Positions 12,391 through 22,805 of a DNA stretch of 64,000 bases are shown here, one piece after another. Location of the stretch: NCBI GenBank assembly GCA_963377175.1, contig CAUJNA010002846.1, positions 7,501-71,500 on the forward strand, written 5' to 3'. A program made the translations under genes and the position numbers. The notes below the pieces were generated by a model. That model was given only the letters and a program-made list of their open reading frames with translations, was not told the DNA's origin and did no database searches. How positions within the stretch are numbered: position 1 is the first letter of the stretch; each line of letters opens with the position of its first letter. Origin of the DNA: Effrenium voratum (Eukaryota; Sar; Dinophyceae; Suessiales; Symbiodiniaceae).

Positions 12391-12487
12391 GCAAAGGGGA
12401 GGGAGCCATCATGAAAAGCCAACTTTTTCCATTTGCCGCTAAAATGGTCCAACCCCCCCCCCCCCCCCAAAAGTGATCCACTGGAAC

Positions 12488-12612
12488 CCGAAGCGAGGCG
12501 CTGGAACTTCAGCATGGGCTCGGAGCCCTGACTCAGCAGCTGGGCCGTGGTCCTGCTGGGGTTCTTGCTCCTCGGCGACTCGGGACTCGGTTCCGACTCG
12601 GTTCCGACTCGG
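12488..12612 (-). CDS. Candidate internal exon, Ser-rich (gene D)
   Basis: Minus strand, 125 nt, between an AG acceptor (CCGGCCCCCAG) and a GT donor (GCTTCGG^GTTCC). In the favoured frame nearly all third positions are G or C. The peptide runs from SRVGTESEPSPESPRSKNPS through RTTAQLLSQGSEPMLKFQRL. It is Ser/Pro-rich at the start and likely flexible. No domain is recognisable. It is the most upstream candidate exon of gene D, about 1.8 kb downstream of the glycosyltransferase stop codon. Confidence 0.45.
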
Positions 12613-12753
12613 CTGGGGGCCGGCGGAGGTCGTGAGGTCCAGAGGGTGACGTCACCGAAAGGATGGGGTGAGAGGGTCGGTCATTGAACACTTTCACTGG
12701 GGTCACAGGTTCGAAGGCTTCAAGGTGCTTTTGCGGGGCTTTGCGATTCAGCC

Positions 12754-13312
12754 GTGTTTGGTTTCACTGGGACTAGTGGTTTGGACTTGTCCCATCCACT
12801 GATTGTGAGAGCAACACGATTGGCCCCATGGAGTTGTGTTCGCAAATCTGGCCACTTCTATGTCGGTGGGTGGAAGGGAAACAGATTTCAACTAACTCAA
12901 GTTTCTGTATATCACCATAAACAAGTGGTTCTTAGAAAGCTGCTTGATGGCGAGTGGGCTTTTCCAACACCACTCACATGAGAATCACCGATGAAGAGCT
13001 TGATCCACCCATCGTTGTCAATCCTCGTGACTTACCAACTTCGACTGCCTTCATGAATCGATGCTTCGTCCGGGTTGAGACATGTCTATGCGAGATGTTT
13101 GTTCAATTGCGCTGCGGCCAGCAGTGTGTGTTCTCAGTTCATGGCACTACATCTTAAACTGCACCCGTACTGATACATGACCCTAAGGGTTCTATTGAGT
13201 TGATACCTGATAAGACGTATGTCAATTCTGACAGGTTCCATCACCTAGGAAACTTACCAATAGATCCGGAGCGCATGGACGGGAGCATGGTCCAAAGGTC
13301 ACCTCTTGCGTG
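12754..13312 (+). pseudogene. Broken unidentified coding remnant
   Basis: Plus strand. A first open frame (12754-12981) includes HFYVGGWKGNRFQLTQVSVY and LRKLLDGEWAFPT. A second, in another frame from about 12954, includes MRITDEELDPPIVVNPRDLP and meets TAA near 13155. The same frame then stays open for 50 codons, including VLIHDPKGSIELIPDKTYVN, to TGA at about 13312. Third positions are A/T-rich, unlike the minus-strand exons. The picture is an old coding sequence of foreign composition, perhaps from a mobile element, with one frameshift and one stop. I do not recognise the family. Confidence 0.35.
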
Positions 13313-13946
13313 AAGGAATAACATCCACCATGTGGAAACACATATCTTTTTGAGGATACTCCTTTTGGAGAGGCTTTCTAGGGAAACCATCTGGCAACCA
13401 ACTGTTTGTGTGGTTTCCCTACTTTCAGGCACCCATTTAGGGATTCCAACCCTTGGACGTCAGTGCTGTGGAGCATGTCCAAGTGACTCACTTGGTCCCG
13501 TTCGTCGGTGGGTTCTGGCGGTCCAAGGGAACTTCTTGCGTGCAACAGGCTCACCTGCCCAAATGAGGACAGAAAAGCTTAACCCTTTGAGGTCCTGATT
13601 TAAGTAGAAAGTCGGAAAACGCCAACAGGCCAGAACTTAACACAAGTCTTCCGAAACAGTGCCAAGACCAGAATCGTTCGAGTTCGGGGTGAGACATGGA
13701 GCAGCCCAAAAAAAGCTCAATGAGATAGGTTGCACGTGAAACCCTCTGGTTGCATCAAATTTGTCTTGATCTCAGTTGGCCATTCACAGCCGAACTGCCA
13801 CAGCCAATAAGCCGAACACTCGAGACTTCCGCCGGAATTCACATAGTTTCCCCATCCCATTTGTCCAACCGACTCCTCCTTCTTCAAAGAGGTCGTCACA
13901 TGAAGCCCCCCCATTCACGAGACCAAGGAACCAAGCACAGGGCTGT

Positions 13947-14042
13947 GGCTCAAAAATCGGGTAACCCCAAAATGGCTTGCCCTGGTAAAAACGGAACCAG
14001 GGACAAGCTGCAGTCCAATTCCTGGTGGTCGAATTTTGACCC
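13947..14042. repeat. R-G interspersed repeat, copy 2
   Basis: CTCAAAAATCGGGTAACCCC at the left, CAATTCCTGGTGGTCG in the middle and AATTTTGACCC at the right, matching the copies at 2346 and 46502. Confidence 0.6.
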
Positions 14043-14140
14043 AGTTTTTTTTCTTCCGCAACGAATGCATGCCGAAGTCTCAGCTCTGCTTGATCCGAGG
14101 CGCTAGTTTACCAGCCAAAGAGATCGCCATTTCTAGGCTG

Positions 14141-14241
14141 GAATTAGGACCCCAGCAAAAAAATGAGATCTTTTTTTGCCTGGTTCGTGGAAAACAAAGG
14201 GACCCCAAAAAAGCAAAAACATCAAACAGGGGAGCTAATTC
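14141..14241. repeat. R-E interspersed repeat, copy 1
   Basis: GAATTAGGACCCCAGC at the left and GGGGAGCTAATTC at the right form imperfect inverted ends. GTGGAAAACAAAGGGACCCC in the middle is shared with copies at 22553 and 57432. It lies about 150 bp downstream of the glycosyltransferase stop, so it may be within the 3' UTR. Confidence 0.65.
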
Positions 14242-14391
14242 TGCGGAAGATTTGTGGGGCTTGAATATTTTGCGCCATGCCAAAAGGTGTTCTACAAATG
14301 TTTCTTAGAGCTGCTTAGTTTTTTTTGCAGCATCTTCTTGAATTCCCCTCAGGATCAGGTGCCTCTAGCTGCCAAGGAAGGAATTGCATGC

Positions 14392-15014
14392 TCACAAGTG
14401 CCACAGCTGCCCATTTTGCTCCTTCTTGCTCCTGTAGATCTCCCCCTTGTTGTGTAGCACGATGATGCTGTCGTCAATGCAAGGTAGTTCCTTCTGAAAC
14501 TCCTCCTGTGACCGTAGGACATGAGGCTTAGTACAAAGCCGGTCCCCTACTCTCAGGCGTGGGAACCAATGTATTGGCAACAACCGCAGCGTGGTATTCC
14601 AAAGAAGGCCCATCGAGGAGGTATCTTCCAAATCCTGCGCCCACGAGGCCTCCTGGAACATCCTCAACAACGGAGGGTTGTCCCTTCCCTCCGCGGATGT
14701 TCCTTTTTCCTCCTCCACCAACTTGGTCCACTGCTCCATGAAGCGTTCCACCGCAGGCCGGAAGAGCATGAAACCTGCGTTGGGCTCGTGCCAAGAGGTA
14801 AACTCACGCATGGCAACGATCTGCTCCGACGTCTTCAGGAGGTACGGCAAGGGATCTTTCAACCAAACGGCATCCACATCCGATTGCAACACCGTCTTCC
14901 CCTGTCGCAAGAGCTTCCAAATCATCTCCATCCGAGCAGGCATCTTCCCTTTCGACCCCTCCAGCCTTCGGAAGACCGTCTGAATGGATGGATCCGTCTC
15001 CTTCACGAAGCTCA
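14392..15014 (-). CDS. Nucleotide-diphospho-sugar transferase, exon 3 (catalytic domain and stop)
   Basis: This is the last and largest exon of a glycosyltransferase of the Nucleotid_trans (PF03407) / GT77 type, which moves a sugar from a nucleotide sugar to a glycan or glycoprotein in the secretory pathway. It shows the metal-binding DxD motif as VLQSDVDAVWLKDPLPYLL (Asp191 and Asp193 of the assembled protein). Further on comes HEPNAGFMLFRP, the family's usual asparagine-glycine motif, and SRGxxLYxx-like positions are absent. The C-terminal part includes LHNKGEIYRSKKEQNG and a stop at 14392-14394. The acceptor is GAGTCAG (just above 15014). The incoming G plus TG gives Val146. A TAG acceptor at about 15023 with a GA donor in exon 2 is the alternative. 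Acceptor sugar and substrate cannot be told from the sequence. Confidence 0.85.
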
Positions 15015-15135
15015 CTGACTCCTACGGCCACAAAGCCTCAGCATTACACTCGAAGGTTGGCCTTGACCAAAAGGCAAACAAAACCAACAGCATGGGGCGG
15101 GGGTCTGATAGAACCATCCTATGAACACTGGAGAC

Positions 15136-15398
15136 CTCGTCTGCAGTCCTCATCCACACACAAGACTTGCAGCTTCTTCTTGGCATGGGCGGGCAAAAAG
15201 GAATACCAGTTCCGAAAGAGATCATGATAGCTCATCTGGCTGACGCTGTGGGTTACCTTGTGCAAATCCCCGATCTCCGGAGTGTTCATATGGACGTCAG
15301 TGATCGACTTGCTGAGGACCGTCACAATCACCAAATCCTGACATGGAGCATGAAGACCCAATCGAAAACACTCAAACAACACATCGAGGATGCCCGTG
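15136..15398 (-). CDS. Nucleotide-diphospho-sugar transferase, exon 2
   Basis: Exon 2 carries the start of the Nucleotid_trans fold. It has a first beta strand with DLVIVTVLSKSITDVHMNT, then SYHDLFRNWYSFLPAHAKKK, whose NW is typical of the family. The next strand is LQVLCVDEDC. The acceptor is a CAG (CAGCATACAG^C) just above 15398. The favoured donor is ACGAG^GTCTCC, giving a 121-bp GT-AG intron 2. With the exon 1 donor (phase 2) and this acceptor, the codon TG+C is restored. All three exons then sum to 1059 nt, exactly 353 codons with the stop. A later acceptor (CCATGTCAG^GATTTGG) is also possible but does not fit exon 1's GT donor in phase. Confidence 0.75.
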
Positions 15399-15737
15399 CT
15401 GTATGCTGACATTCTAACATGTCCAACGAAACTTGGCACGACACATCATTAAGCTACTATGTTCATTGCAAATCATCAAACCATCTTTACGCACCTTACA
15501 TGCCTTACTAAACAGCAATTTCTTGCAGAACCTCCTACGTCTAACAAAACGACACGGCAGTCAATGTGTTTCTTGGCCATTCCGAAGTTGTGAATTCATC
15601 GCCCGCTGGTGCCCGGGAACACGTTGGTTTGTCATCGATCGGTTCACCCGTGGGTCTTTTAGCGTTCGTGCGACCAGTTCTCAAAAACTGAGCGTGGCCC
15701 ATGGACAAGCCCAGGGAGCTGTGGAAATTTCCATCAC

Positions 15738-15910
15738 CAGCTTTGTTTATTCTGTGATGTCAGGGATGCCAAACTGCCCAGTATTTGCTCCAAAGCTTCC
15801 TCTTCACGCGGTTCTGACATTCCGCCGCACTTCGTCTGCAGCACTGACACATCTTCGCGATCGGCACCGCCTAGCGCCAGCATGGCGAAGAACATGAGAG
15901 GTGCGGACAT
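15738..15910 (-). CDS. Nucleotide-diphospho-sugar transferase, exon 1 with signal peptide
   Basis: The ATG at 15908-15910 opens a frame beginning MSAPLMFFAMLALGGADRED. This is a short hydrophobic signal sequence that would send the protein into the ER/Golgi, as expected for this enzyme class. It is followed by a polar linker with VSVLQTK and an acidic stretch PREEEALEQ. An in-frame ATG lies further upstream (16043-16045), but the intervening sequence is Lys/Arg-rich and would hide the signal, so I favour 15910. The donor is AGCTG^GTGATGG at 15737, phase 2. Intron 1 would be 339 bp. The assembled protein is 352 residues, in the usual range for a single-domain enzyme of this family. Confidence 0.65.
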
Positions 15911-17196
15911 GGCGCCAGACACCGAACATGCGCGGCGGCAGGCAGTGTTTTGAGTCGGTCTCTGCTTCTCTTTTTTTTTTTTGGCGTGCCCTTTGAAAGC
16001 AAGTCCGTGTCTGGAAAAGGCCATCAAGCATTCCAATGTCACCACAGCTCATTTGCCTGTGTCGGTTCGGTCTGAATGAGCTCTGAGGAGGCACAACAGC
16101 ATGCACATCATAATTCTTGCGACAGCGATCCAAGCGCCAACAACTATCAGCGAAGCAATCGAGTTTCTGTATACTTCGGTGGTCCTCCAGAACATCAACT
16201 CGCCTCAACCATGTACCGCGTCCCACTCTCACTCACCCAACTCCCTCGAGTATCTGAGTTTCTCAAGTGGATACACACATGACCTGATCACGACCACCAA
16301 AAGCCCTATCTAAAGCAAAGACTTGGACCATTCGGCTAGCACCACACCAACCCAAACATACCCAGACTCCACCTGCAACGAGGTCAACAAGAGTCAAGAT
16401 CATATTTGTCAACGAGCAGCTCTTGGCAACGACGTCTCAGCCGGGGACTGTGCAACACTGTCACTACATCATTTGACTTGATATAATTTGCGGATGCATG
16501 GCAGCCAATCAAAGTCAGCCGCGTGATAGGATACACCCAGCTTCTGAGTCTAAGAGGCGGATGAGCCGAGAAGGCGTAGAACTTTTGCCGCGGCAGCGCC
16601 GCGTGCTGCGTAGCATCCTGCACGCGAAGTCCGCGACTCGGATTATTTCTCCAAAGAAGAGTGAAGGAATCCCCTGAAGCAAGCCGGGTCAAGGAAAAAG
16701 GGCTTGGAAACGCCGGCAAACCAAAAGTCCGGAACCCACACCCCAGCCGACTCGCTGCCGTTAAACATCAACCAACACGCCGGCTGGCTTGGGCCAGTTT
16801 CGTGCTGCGAATGGAGCTTCCCTTGCTTCAAACAAGCGGTGGCCTGAGGAGAAGACGAAGAAGAAAAAGACCCACAAGACTTCCCTTGCAAAGGAAAGTA
16901 GTCCAGGACTCAGTCAGGTTCCATGTGGAGAGTAGATGGTTTCCGATTGTTCCCTTAGTTGCAACACTTGAAGAGGGCAGCCAGTGCCATGAGACTCGGA
17001 ACGCAAACCAAACACGACACATGCGACATGCTTCTCACCTGAGCGGAAGAAGAAGCAGAAGAAGAAGAAGAAGAAGAAGAAGACGAAGAAGAATAATGAG
17101 AAAACGAGGAAGAAGAAGACAACGCATATTACGAACTATACACACAAATGCTGATATCATTCCTGTGATGAAGCCCCAGGCTTCAAGCGTTGAACG
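15911..17196. other. Spacer between PLC-like gene and glycosyltransferase gene
   Basis: This region holds a GAA/AGAAG tract (about 17042-17094). A G+C-rich patch near 16560-16650 is open on both strands and could hide an exon, but I see no reliable splice pair. Any promoter of the glycosyltransferase gene should lie here. No TATA-like or other conserved element is convincing. Confidence 0.35.
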
Positions 17197-17416
17197 TCAC
17201 GCACGGATTCTTCGCATGTTCGGAAGGCATGGTGCCTTCCCTTCTCCCTCTGAAATCTTCTGCAGAGATGCGACGTAAAAATGCAGCAGGGGTCGCAGCT
17301 TAAGCTGGAATCTCCTGGTGGGTTCCAATGAGCCCACTGTGAAGCTGGGACCCAGCTGGAAGAAGAACGCTCGCTCCTGCTCCAGCCAGGACTTGATGCG
17401 CTCAAAGTCGTCGCTC
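17197..17416 (-). CDS. Candidate exon, possibly last exon of the PLC-like gene
   Basis: Minus strand. A strong acceptor with a pyrimidine tract (CTTTCATCCTTAG^G) lies just above 17416 and opens a 73-codon frame to TGA at 17197-17199. The peptide includes SDDFERIKSWLEQERAFFF, QLGPSFTVGSLEPTRRFQLK and LRPLLHFYVASLQKISEGEG, with an even mix of residues and G/C-rich third positions. I see no motif of the PLC X domain here. It could be the tail of that protein, since it lies downstream on the same strand and before the next gene. It could also be a separate gene, or the exon may end earlier at a donor near 17275. Confidence 0.5.
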
Positions 17417-19816
17417 CTAAGGATGAAAGCCCTTCAGACGCCGCGCGTCAGGTCAGTGTCTGACCTTTAGAATCCCTACTTGGATGGTTTTGTAATTGGC
17501 TATTTGCCCTGGCTAGAACCCACCAAAGCCATGGTAAGTCCCTTATAACCAGGGCTATTTAGAGTTTAGGTAACATCCAGCTATTCTAAGTAGAAGCATA
17601 CCCACACTCATGGGCGGCCCCTTTGCCGAGTTGCGCCATGATCTCATCATTCCAATTCTCGACCAGGTACTGGTCCTTATGGAGTCAACGGCTCCTCTCA
17701 GATAGACAAATTGCTCACACCAATGCAGGCCAAACTCCGCATGGAAGCAACTTCCCTTTGCCGCTCGTCGTCGTCTTTATTCCCTTTTTACAAGGAAGCC
17801 GCAAAAACAAAGGACCATCCATGCATTGGAGAACGGGCAAAGCAGCCTCAGGACATGGCCCAGCCAAACTTCCGCCAAATCGGTTTCCTGCCTGCTTGGA
17901 CACCTTTGGCTTAGTGTGGCAAATGGCCATGCACATAACCCCTTGCCAGTTAGTCAGCTTTCTCAGCCGGGATGTATTTGAACTCTCTTTGACTGGTCGA
18001 GCCAAACTCCGTCGCATGCCGAGCTGTCGCATGACTTGCAAGCGATTGGCCCTCGCGTTACTGGCAGACAGGGTGCCCTCATTGGGAATCCTTACAACAT
18101 TTTGGAGAAAGGACAATGACAAACCCCCTTCATTCCTTTTGGCTGGGGCAAACGTTGGCATGCTTCCATTGAAGTTTGAGAAGCCTGCAAACGGCTGCCC
18201 AGGATTGAAGGTCAAACCGCGCCGCCCCGCCCCGCCCCACCCCTCCCCATCCCACCCCACTTCACCCCACCTGACCCCACCCCACCCCGCCCACACCCCC
18301 CCCCAAGTGTTTCTTGCTTGGCAAGCAGCGGAGGGAAGAATCCCCTCGGTGGAATTGTCCTTCAGGAAGACCGCCAAGCGCCTCTTCAGCTTTCGGCTTG
18401 GAAGATGCCCCCAGCTCTAAGCCGCTCCGGCCCAATGAGGGATAAGCTAAAGCATGCAGCACTTTGAGTCTAGTAAAACAGCTACTAAAGCGAACATTCA
18501 GCAACTCGCCCTTTTTGATCCTGTGATGCATACTTCAGCTTATCCCTCCTTGCTGGTTTGGATTGCTGGTTTGGAGGTTCAGGGGCGCAGTGTCTTCTCC
18601 GTTTGATGAATCAACAAGAACTGAACCCTCTGGCCATGTGGCAGTGGTTCCGCCTTCACGATGCTTCTTTGAGCGGGGCACCTTCAAAAACACAATTCAT
18701 TGTCATTGAAGAAACGACAAACAGCTACTGGGCACACAGAACTAGCATACAAGAAACATGGGCATGGTTCCTATGACCCCGGAACGGCTTCCTGTGTCAG
18801 CATTGTTGCACATATCTTCCCAAGAGCTGACATTTTGCATTGTTTGTAGTGGTTTGGTCTCGCTAAAGCGTGCCTTGCCGCAGGTCAGCGGAACGGCAAC
18901 TGCTTGCTCCCACGTAACGCGCAGCGCAACTCATCACCATGTGCAACCAAAGACCTTTGCGAATCAGAATAATCCACCAACCCAAAATAGCGGAAGAGTC
19001 TTCATGTCCCAGGTCACAATGGCAGGCCGGCGAGGTCATTTCATCTGCCAACATGTCACCAGTAAAATGAAGGTTTCCTTCCGTCAAAGCCAAAACCAAC
19101 ATCCTCTTTGGGAGTTGCCTTTGTAATATTCCTGGCCTTAGACATTCTCCCGTTACAACGGGGTCACGATTCAACTGTTTTCAGAAGACCCATCCTGGAC
19201 TTCAACACAACCTGACGGGTGAGGAGAAACCATGTACCCGGTGAAATCCTTGGTTACCTGAAGTGCGCCTAGAACAACTTTGGGTGAGAACTACAAGAAC
19301 CATCGGTTCAAATCACCCCACCAATCCAAACCACCCCACCCATCCAAACCACTCCACCCATCCAAACCACTCCACCCATCCAAACCACCCCACTCATCCA
19401 AACCTCCAACTAAGGGCTACCTTAGCCCTTAGTTTGGTTCCGAGGCCCAAGCTTTGAGAAGCCCATTTCATGTGTCAAAGCAGACGCGCACACCAAACAC
19501 GGATTTCGCGCTTTCCTTCGGCTTCCCTTGAACACCACCTCGCCTGTTTGGGTGTGCCCTCAAACACAAAGCCATATTCATGGAATCCCTGAGGGGGGTA
19601 CGGACAAGGAGGGTAGCTTTCGAGCCCGATTCGGTTCCTGAGGGTTGCTGGAGCGGTAAACTTGATCAATACTCTCGGCCCCCAAAGGACCATGGGCAGC
19701 TTTTCCCATGTGCCGAAATCTCATATATATATATATATATTTTCCCTGGCTTCCCCCCATGCTTGTGCTTTTTTCACCGGACCCTTTGACCTCACCCCCC
19801 CCCTCCCCCCCGCTAC
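17417..19816. other. Probable intron; one weak exon candidate
   Basis: Long open frames (17623-18420 plus, 17715-18377 minus) overlap each other. At about 18355-18413 (minus) a G+C-rich segment after GCGGCTTAG reads LPSRKLKRRLAVFLK in one frame and GASSKPKAEEALGGLPEG in another. Incoming phase 0 would fit the 19817 exon's donor, but the frame is unresolved. Also present are a pyrimidine-rich CCCCGCCCC/CCCCACC tract at 18217-18305 and a run of 18-bp repeats at 19310-19403. Confidence 0.35.
19310..19403. repeat. 18-bp tandem repeat, about 5 copies
   Basis: The unit is close to ACCACTCCACCCATCCAA, repeated head to tail with small changes (CCCCACCCATCCAA, CCCCACTCATCCAA). Confidence 0.85.
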
Positions 19817-19934
19817 TTGGGCGCCGCGCCTATTGGAGGACTGCAGCGCCTCCAGCGTCTGCATCCAGTCCTCTGCTCGGATCAGCTGCACGCGGCTTTG
19901 GTGCTCCACGAGCTGCGCGACGGCCGCGCCGAAA
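19817..19934 (-). CDS. PLC-like phosphodiesterase gene, candidate exon
   Basis: Minus strand, 118 nt, G+C-rich, between an AG acceptor (GGCGCCCAG^T) and a GT donor (GCCCAA^GTAGCG). It reads SFGAAVAQLVEHQSRVQLIR followed by AEDWMQTLEALQSSNRRGAQ, with mostly G/C third positions. The first T completes the AG left by the 20478 exon, giving Ser and keeping the frame open across the junction. The resulting order follows the PLC X-domain layout, in which the nP-EV strand is followed by a helix and a strand leading to W..tL.-L. The evidence is frame and order, not a diagnostic motif in this exon itself. Confidence 0.55.
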
Positions 19935-20477
19935 CTGGGCGCCGCTTTTACTCGGAGCCTTCAACAAACTTCGTCGAACAGGAACAAATAGAACGAAACA
20001 GTCATGCAAAACCGCCTCTTTTCAAGGAGTTCCCACTTTTTGGTACAACAAATAAACGCAAATCAAGCAAGCGACTCTTTTGAAGGGGACTTCCCAAAAG
20101 GTTCAACGGGGGCCAGGCCCAATCAAAGGTCGACTCAAAAACAACAGTTAACCAACTGGGCAGAGTGGACTCACTCATTTCAGTGCCGTGCCCCAATTGC
20201 ATCATGGTGTCATGGTGTCATGATCTCTCCAAAAAACAAATTCACCACGCTTCGGTGCTAAGCTGGTGGGACAATGAAGGCTCTGATGCCTATGCTGGGG
20301 GCCTCATTTTCAGCAGTACTATGCCAGTAACATGATTACGGGAATCTTTTTGGGTTCCAGTCGGTGAACTTTGTTTTTGGGTTCCAGTTGTAACATGATT
20401 ACATTTTGGGGAGCTCACTTTTTGGGCTCCAGTCGTCAAAGCCTGGATCAGTGAAGCTCGCGGAGTTTCTCAATCGC

Positions 20478-20540
20478 CTGGTGAGGTTCTCAATCTCAAA
20501 GAGGTCGTTGAGGCCCAGCACGGCGACCTCCTTGGGGTTC
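20478..20540 (-). CDS. PLC-like phosphodiesterase gene, exon with NP-EV motif
   Basis: A 63-nt exon on the minus strand between an AG acceptor (ACCCGTGAG^G) and a GC donor (CTCACCAG^GCG). The peptide is NPKEVAVLGLNDLFEIENLT. It matches the strand in PI-PLC X-domain proteins that usually reads (h/n)P-EVV(I/L), just after the helix carrying the second catalytic histidine. Outgoing phase 2 fits the exon at 19817. With exons at 25716 and 23298 it gives three X-domain motifs in the proper order on one strand. At least one exon seems to be missing between 22703 and this one, because their phases do not match. Confidence 0.6.
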
Positions 20541-20908
20541 CTCACGGGTTCTCAATTCCCCGGTGCCCAAGCGGTTTGTGGTTTGAGTGGTTGGTCTGGT
20601 TGAATAAAATGGTTCAATCCCGGTTGGCTTTATGTTAGTGTTCTGCTTCTGTTTCTCTTTTTGGGTCATTTTGAAAGTTGGAATCCGTGTGCCGTGATAA
20701 TTTTGAGCCATGGATTCATGACCTCTGTGGAAAAATCAGGGAACCTTCGAATTTTGGGCACAGCAATCCCATTCGCCGAGCTTGGCACCATCCTGGGTTG
20801 TCACTCCTTCTTTTTGGGGGAAATTCCCCCTGCCTGCCGTATGTCTTGTTTTTGTCGCTTAAGGGACATCTTTGGCCAACGCAAACAAAAATACCTGCCA
20901 CAACTCTG

Positions 20909-21020
20909 CTTGGTTCACGTTTGAAGGGGAGCAAACACTTAATTTTAGCAGTTCAGTGGTTGGATCTCCCACTAAACCACAACACGCAAAAATGCAAAAT
21001 GTTTCCCAACGACAACCATG
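20909..21020. repeat. R-H interspersed repeat, copy 1
   Basis: It shares CACTAAACCACAA, GCAAAxATG and TTTCCCAACGACAACCATG with copies at 40228 and 58168, each preceded by GTT(T/G)GAAGGGGAGC. Confidence 0.65.
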
Positions 21021-22005
21021 TCTGCCGCTTGCACTGGCCACCAGGCTAGCATTCCATGACAACTTTCACGAACTGGACATGCATCAGATTCGAGGACTGT
21101 CTTGACATGCTTGGCACAACGTTGACTGATAACCAGGTAACCAAGTTGAATTTCTAGAAAATACGCCACTTGCTATCGTCTGAAACTAGGGGTGCTTGTG
21201 GATTCGCTGTAGCAAACGAACCAACATGAAACCTATCCTCTGCCAAAATTCATTTCACACATAACCATATCACACCTTCCAACTCAACTGGTCGCTTTCA
21301 TGTTCCAAGCCACGTATTGAGAAAGCTGAGGATGTCCAAGAGGATGGATTCCAGAGTCACAGAGGTGAAACCTGGGTTCAAGCCATCGGGCCTCAAACAA
21401 AACGACCTCGACTCAGCTTCAACAGAAGGGGGTCGCATAGGGAGCTGCCCTCAGCCATGGGTGGGTTTCCAATCCATGCCGGTCCCAAGCCAACGCAAGC
21501 AACGCGAGTGGGAACCCTGGTTTGCAGCTGACTCAAGGGATTTGTCCACCCAAAGTCCGTGGCTGGCCGATCGTCTAGCGTAAAAGGACACCGAAAAACC
21601 AGAACAAGACTTCAATGTGGGAGCCTGTGGATATCATTTCGGTGGGGATGTCGGTCAAACCACTTTTGGTTGGTTCCACATATCGGTGGCTTCAGGTCCG
21701 AGCTTAAGCAGGAAGCGCCCCCCTGCAACTACCTTCAAGCGCCTCGAAAAAAGGAGAGCCGCACTCATTTCAGGCATGGAAACTCACGACCACTCGCGTC
21801 CTTGCGGATATCTAGAGGACTCCCGCATGTGACCTAGGTGACTCACCTCCGCAGGAAAACTCGGCCAAACGCTCAGTTTGGCGTCCGTGTCCCACAGACG
21901 AACGGCCCAACCCAACGTTTGGTCCAACTGACCCCGTACAAAGCGTGTTTGCTAGTCACTGGGGAGCTTTCGACATTCGCCCAAAGGGTGAAACGATTCC
22001 TGGGC
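21021..22005. other. No supportable gene (probable intron of the PLC-like gene)
   Basis: Plus-strand open frames at 21317-21583 and 21559-21837 have no motif or splice support and oppose the local gene direction. Confidence 0.35.
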
Positions 22006-22090
22006 CCTCAAATCCCCCGCTAAAAGTGACGAACTTTTAGTGGGTTAAAAATAGAAACTACCACTAAACACGAAAAGGATCTAAACAACT
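22006..22090. repeat. R-D interspersed repeat, copy 2
   Basis: CCCCCGCTAAAAGTGACGAA, CTTTTAGTGGGTTAAAAATA and CTACCACTAAAC match the copies at 12317 and 32571. Confidence 0.6.
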
Positions 22091-22552
22091 AAGGAACCGG
22101 ATGGCTGGGAGCCACCAAGATTCGAACCATCAGGCGGGAAGCTGCGCACATTTCTGGCAAACCGTTTCCAAATTCTAAGCTTCATCCACCCGAAGCGGTT
22201 TTGATGGCTGAATTCACCTGACCAGAAGCCAGGTGTGACTGGCTGAGAGAAACCATTCTTCCCCCATAACAAGCCCTTCAAAAAACAACTTCCCGGAGTC
22301 TCCATTTACCCCTGAAAGGCCAACAAGAGGGCCAGGAACCCCCATTTTTGGTACATACCCCATCTGGGAAAGGGTCATGGAAACTCTACTTTGGCTTTTT
22401 TTACCTTTCGTGCTTCAAGCTGCGCTGGTGTAGAGCTTAAGGGCTTTGCGAATTTACGCTCAAGAGCCAGGGCTTCCAATCTCCAAATCCAAACCAATCC
22501 AAAACAACCCCCCTTGCCCATGTCCGGGGAAAAAATCAGGACATCTCTAGGC

Positions 22553-22670
22553 TGGAAAAATCGGACCCCAGCGGAAAACATGAGACCTTGTTTTTGCCCG
22601 TGGAAAACAAAGGGAACCCAAAAAAGATCAAAAAAGCAAAACGGGGGGGGGGGGGGGGGGGGAATTCTGG
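22553..22670. repeat. R-E interspersed repeat, copy 2, with a long G tract
   Basis: CGGACCCCAGCGGAAAACAT at the left, GTGGAAAACAAAGGGAACCC in the middle and GGGAATTCTG at the right. A run of about 18-19 G replaces the short GGGG seen in the other copies. Confidence 0.65.
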
Positions 22671-22702
22671 GCATCTGAGGCGCCTCCATGCGCAGGGTAC
22701 AC

Positions 22703-22805
22703 CTCCGACAGGTTGAAGGGCCCAAAGCGGGAGTTCTCGCCCACGAAGTTGCACACCTTCCTCGCGACGCGAATCGTTTGGATCACGTTGGTTCTTTGGT
22801 CTTGA
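22703..22805 (-). CDS. Candidate exon, probably of the PLC-like gene
   Basis: Minus strand, 103 nt, between an AG acceptor (GATGAGGTCAG^T) and a GT donor (CTGTCGGAG^GTGTAC). It reads QDQRTNVIQTIRVARKVCNF and VGENSRFGPFNLSE, with a protein-like mix and G/C-rich third positions. If the donor is not used the frame continues VYPAHGGAS, where the HGG is reminiscent of, but does not prove, the second histidine motif of X-domain enzymes. It lies on the same strand between the exons with the DLR-like and NP-EV motifs. I cannot place it with certainty in the family fold. Confidence 0.45.

Noticed and set aside
16661..17278. 205-codon plus-strand frame with an Arg-rich stretch
   Set aside because: The Arg run is a GAAGAA/AGAAGA repeat, and the frame overlaps a better minus-strand exon at 17197-17416.
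17623..18420. 265-codon plus-strand frame opposite a 220-codon minus-strand frame
   Set aside because: Neither has a motif. The overlap includes a CCCCACC low-complexity tract that is open in several frames.
22100..22200. Possible tRNA T-arm (GGTTCGAATCTT, minus strand)
   Set aside because: No pairing T-stem, D-arm or anticodon stem could be found around it.
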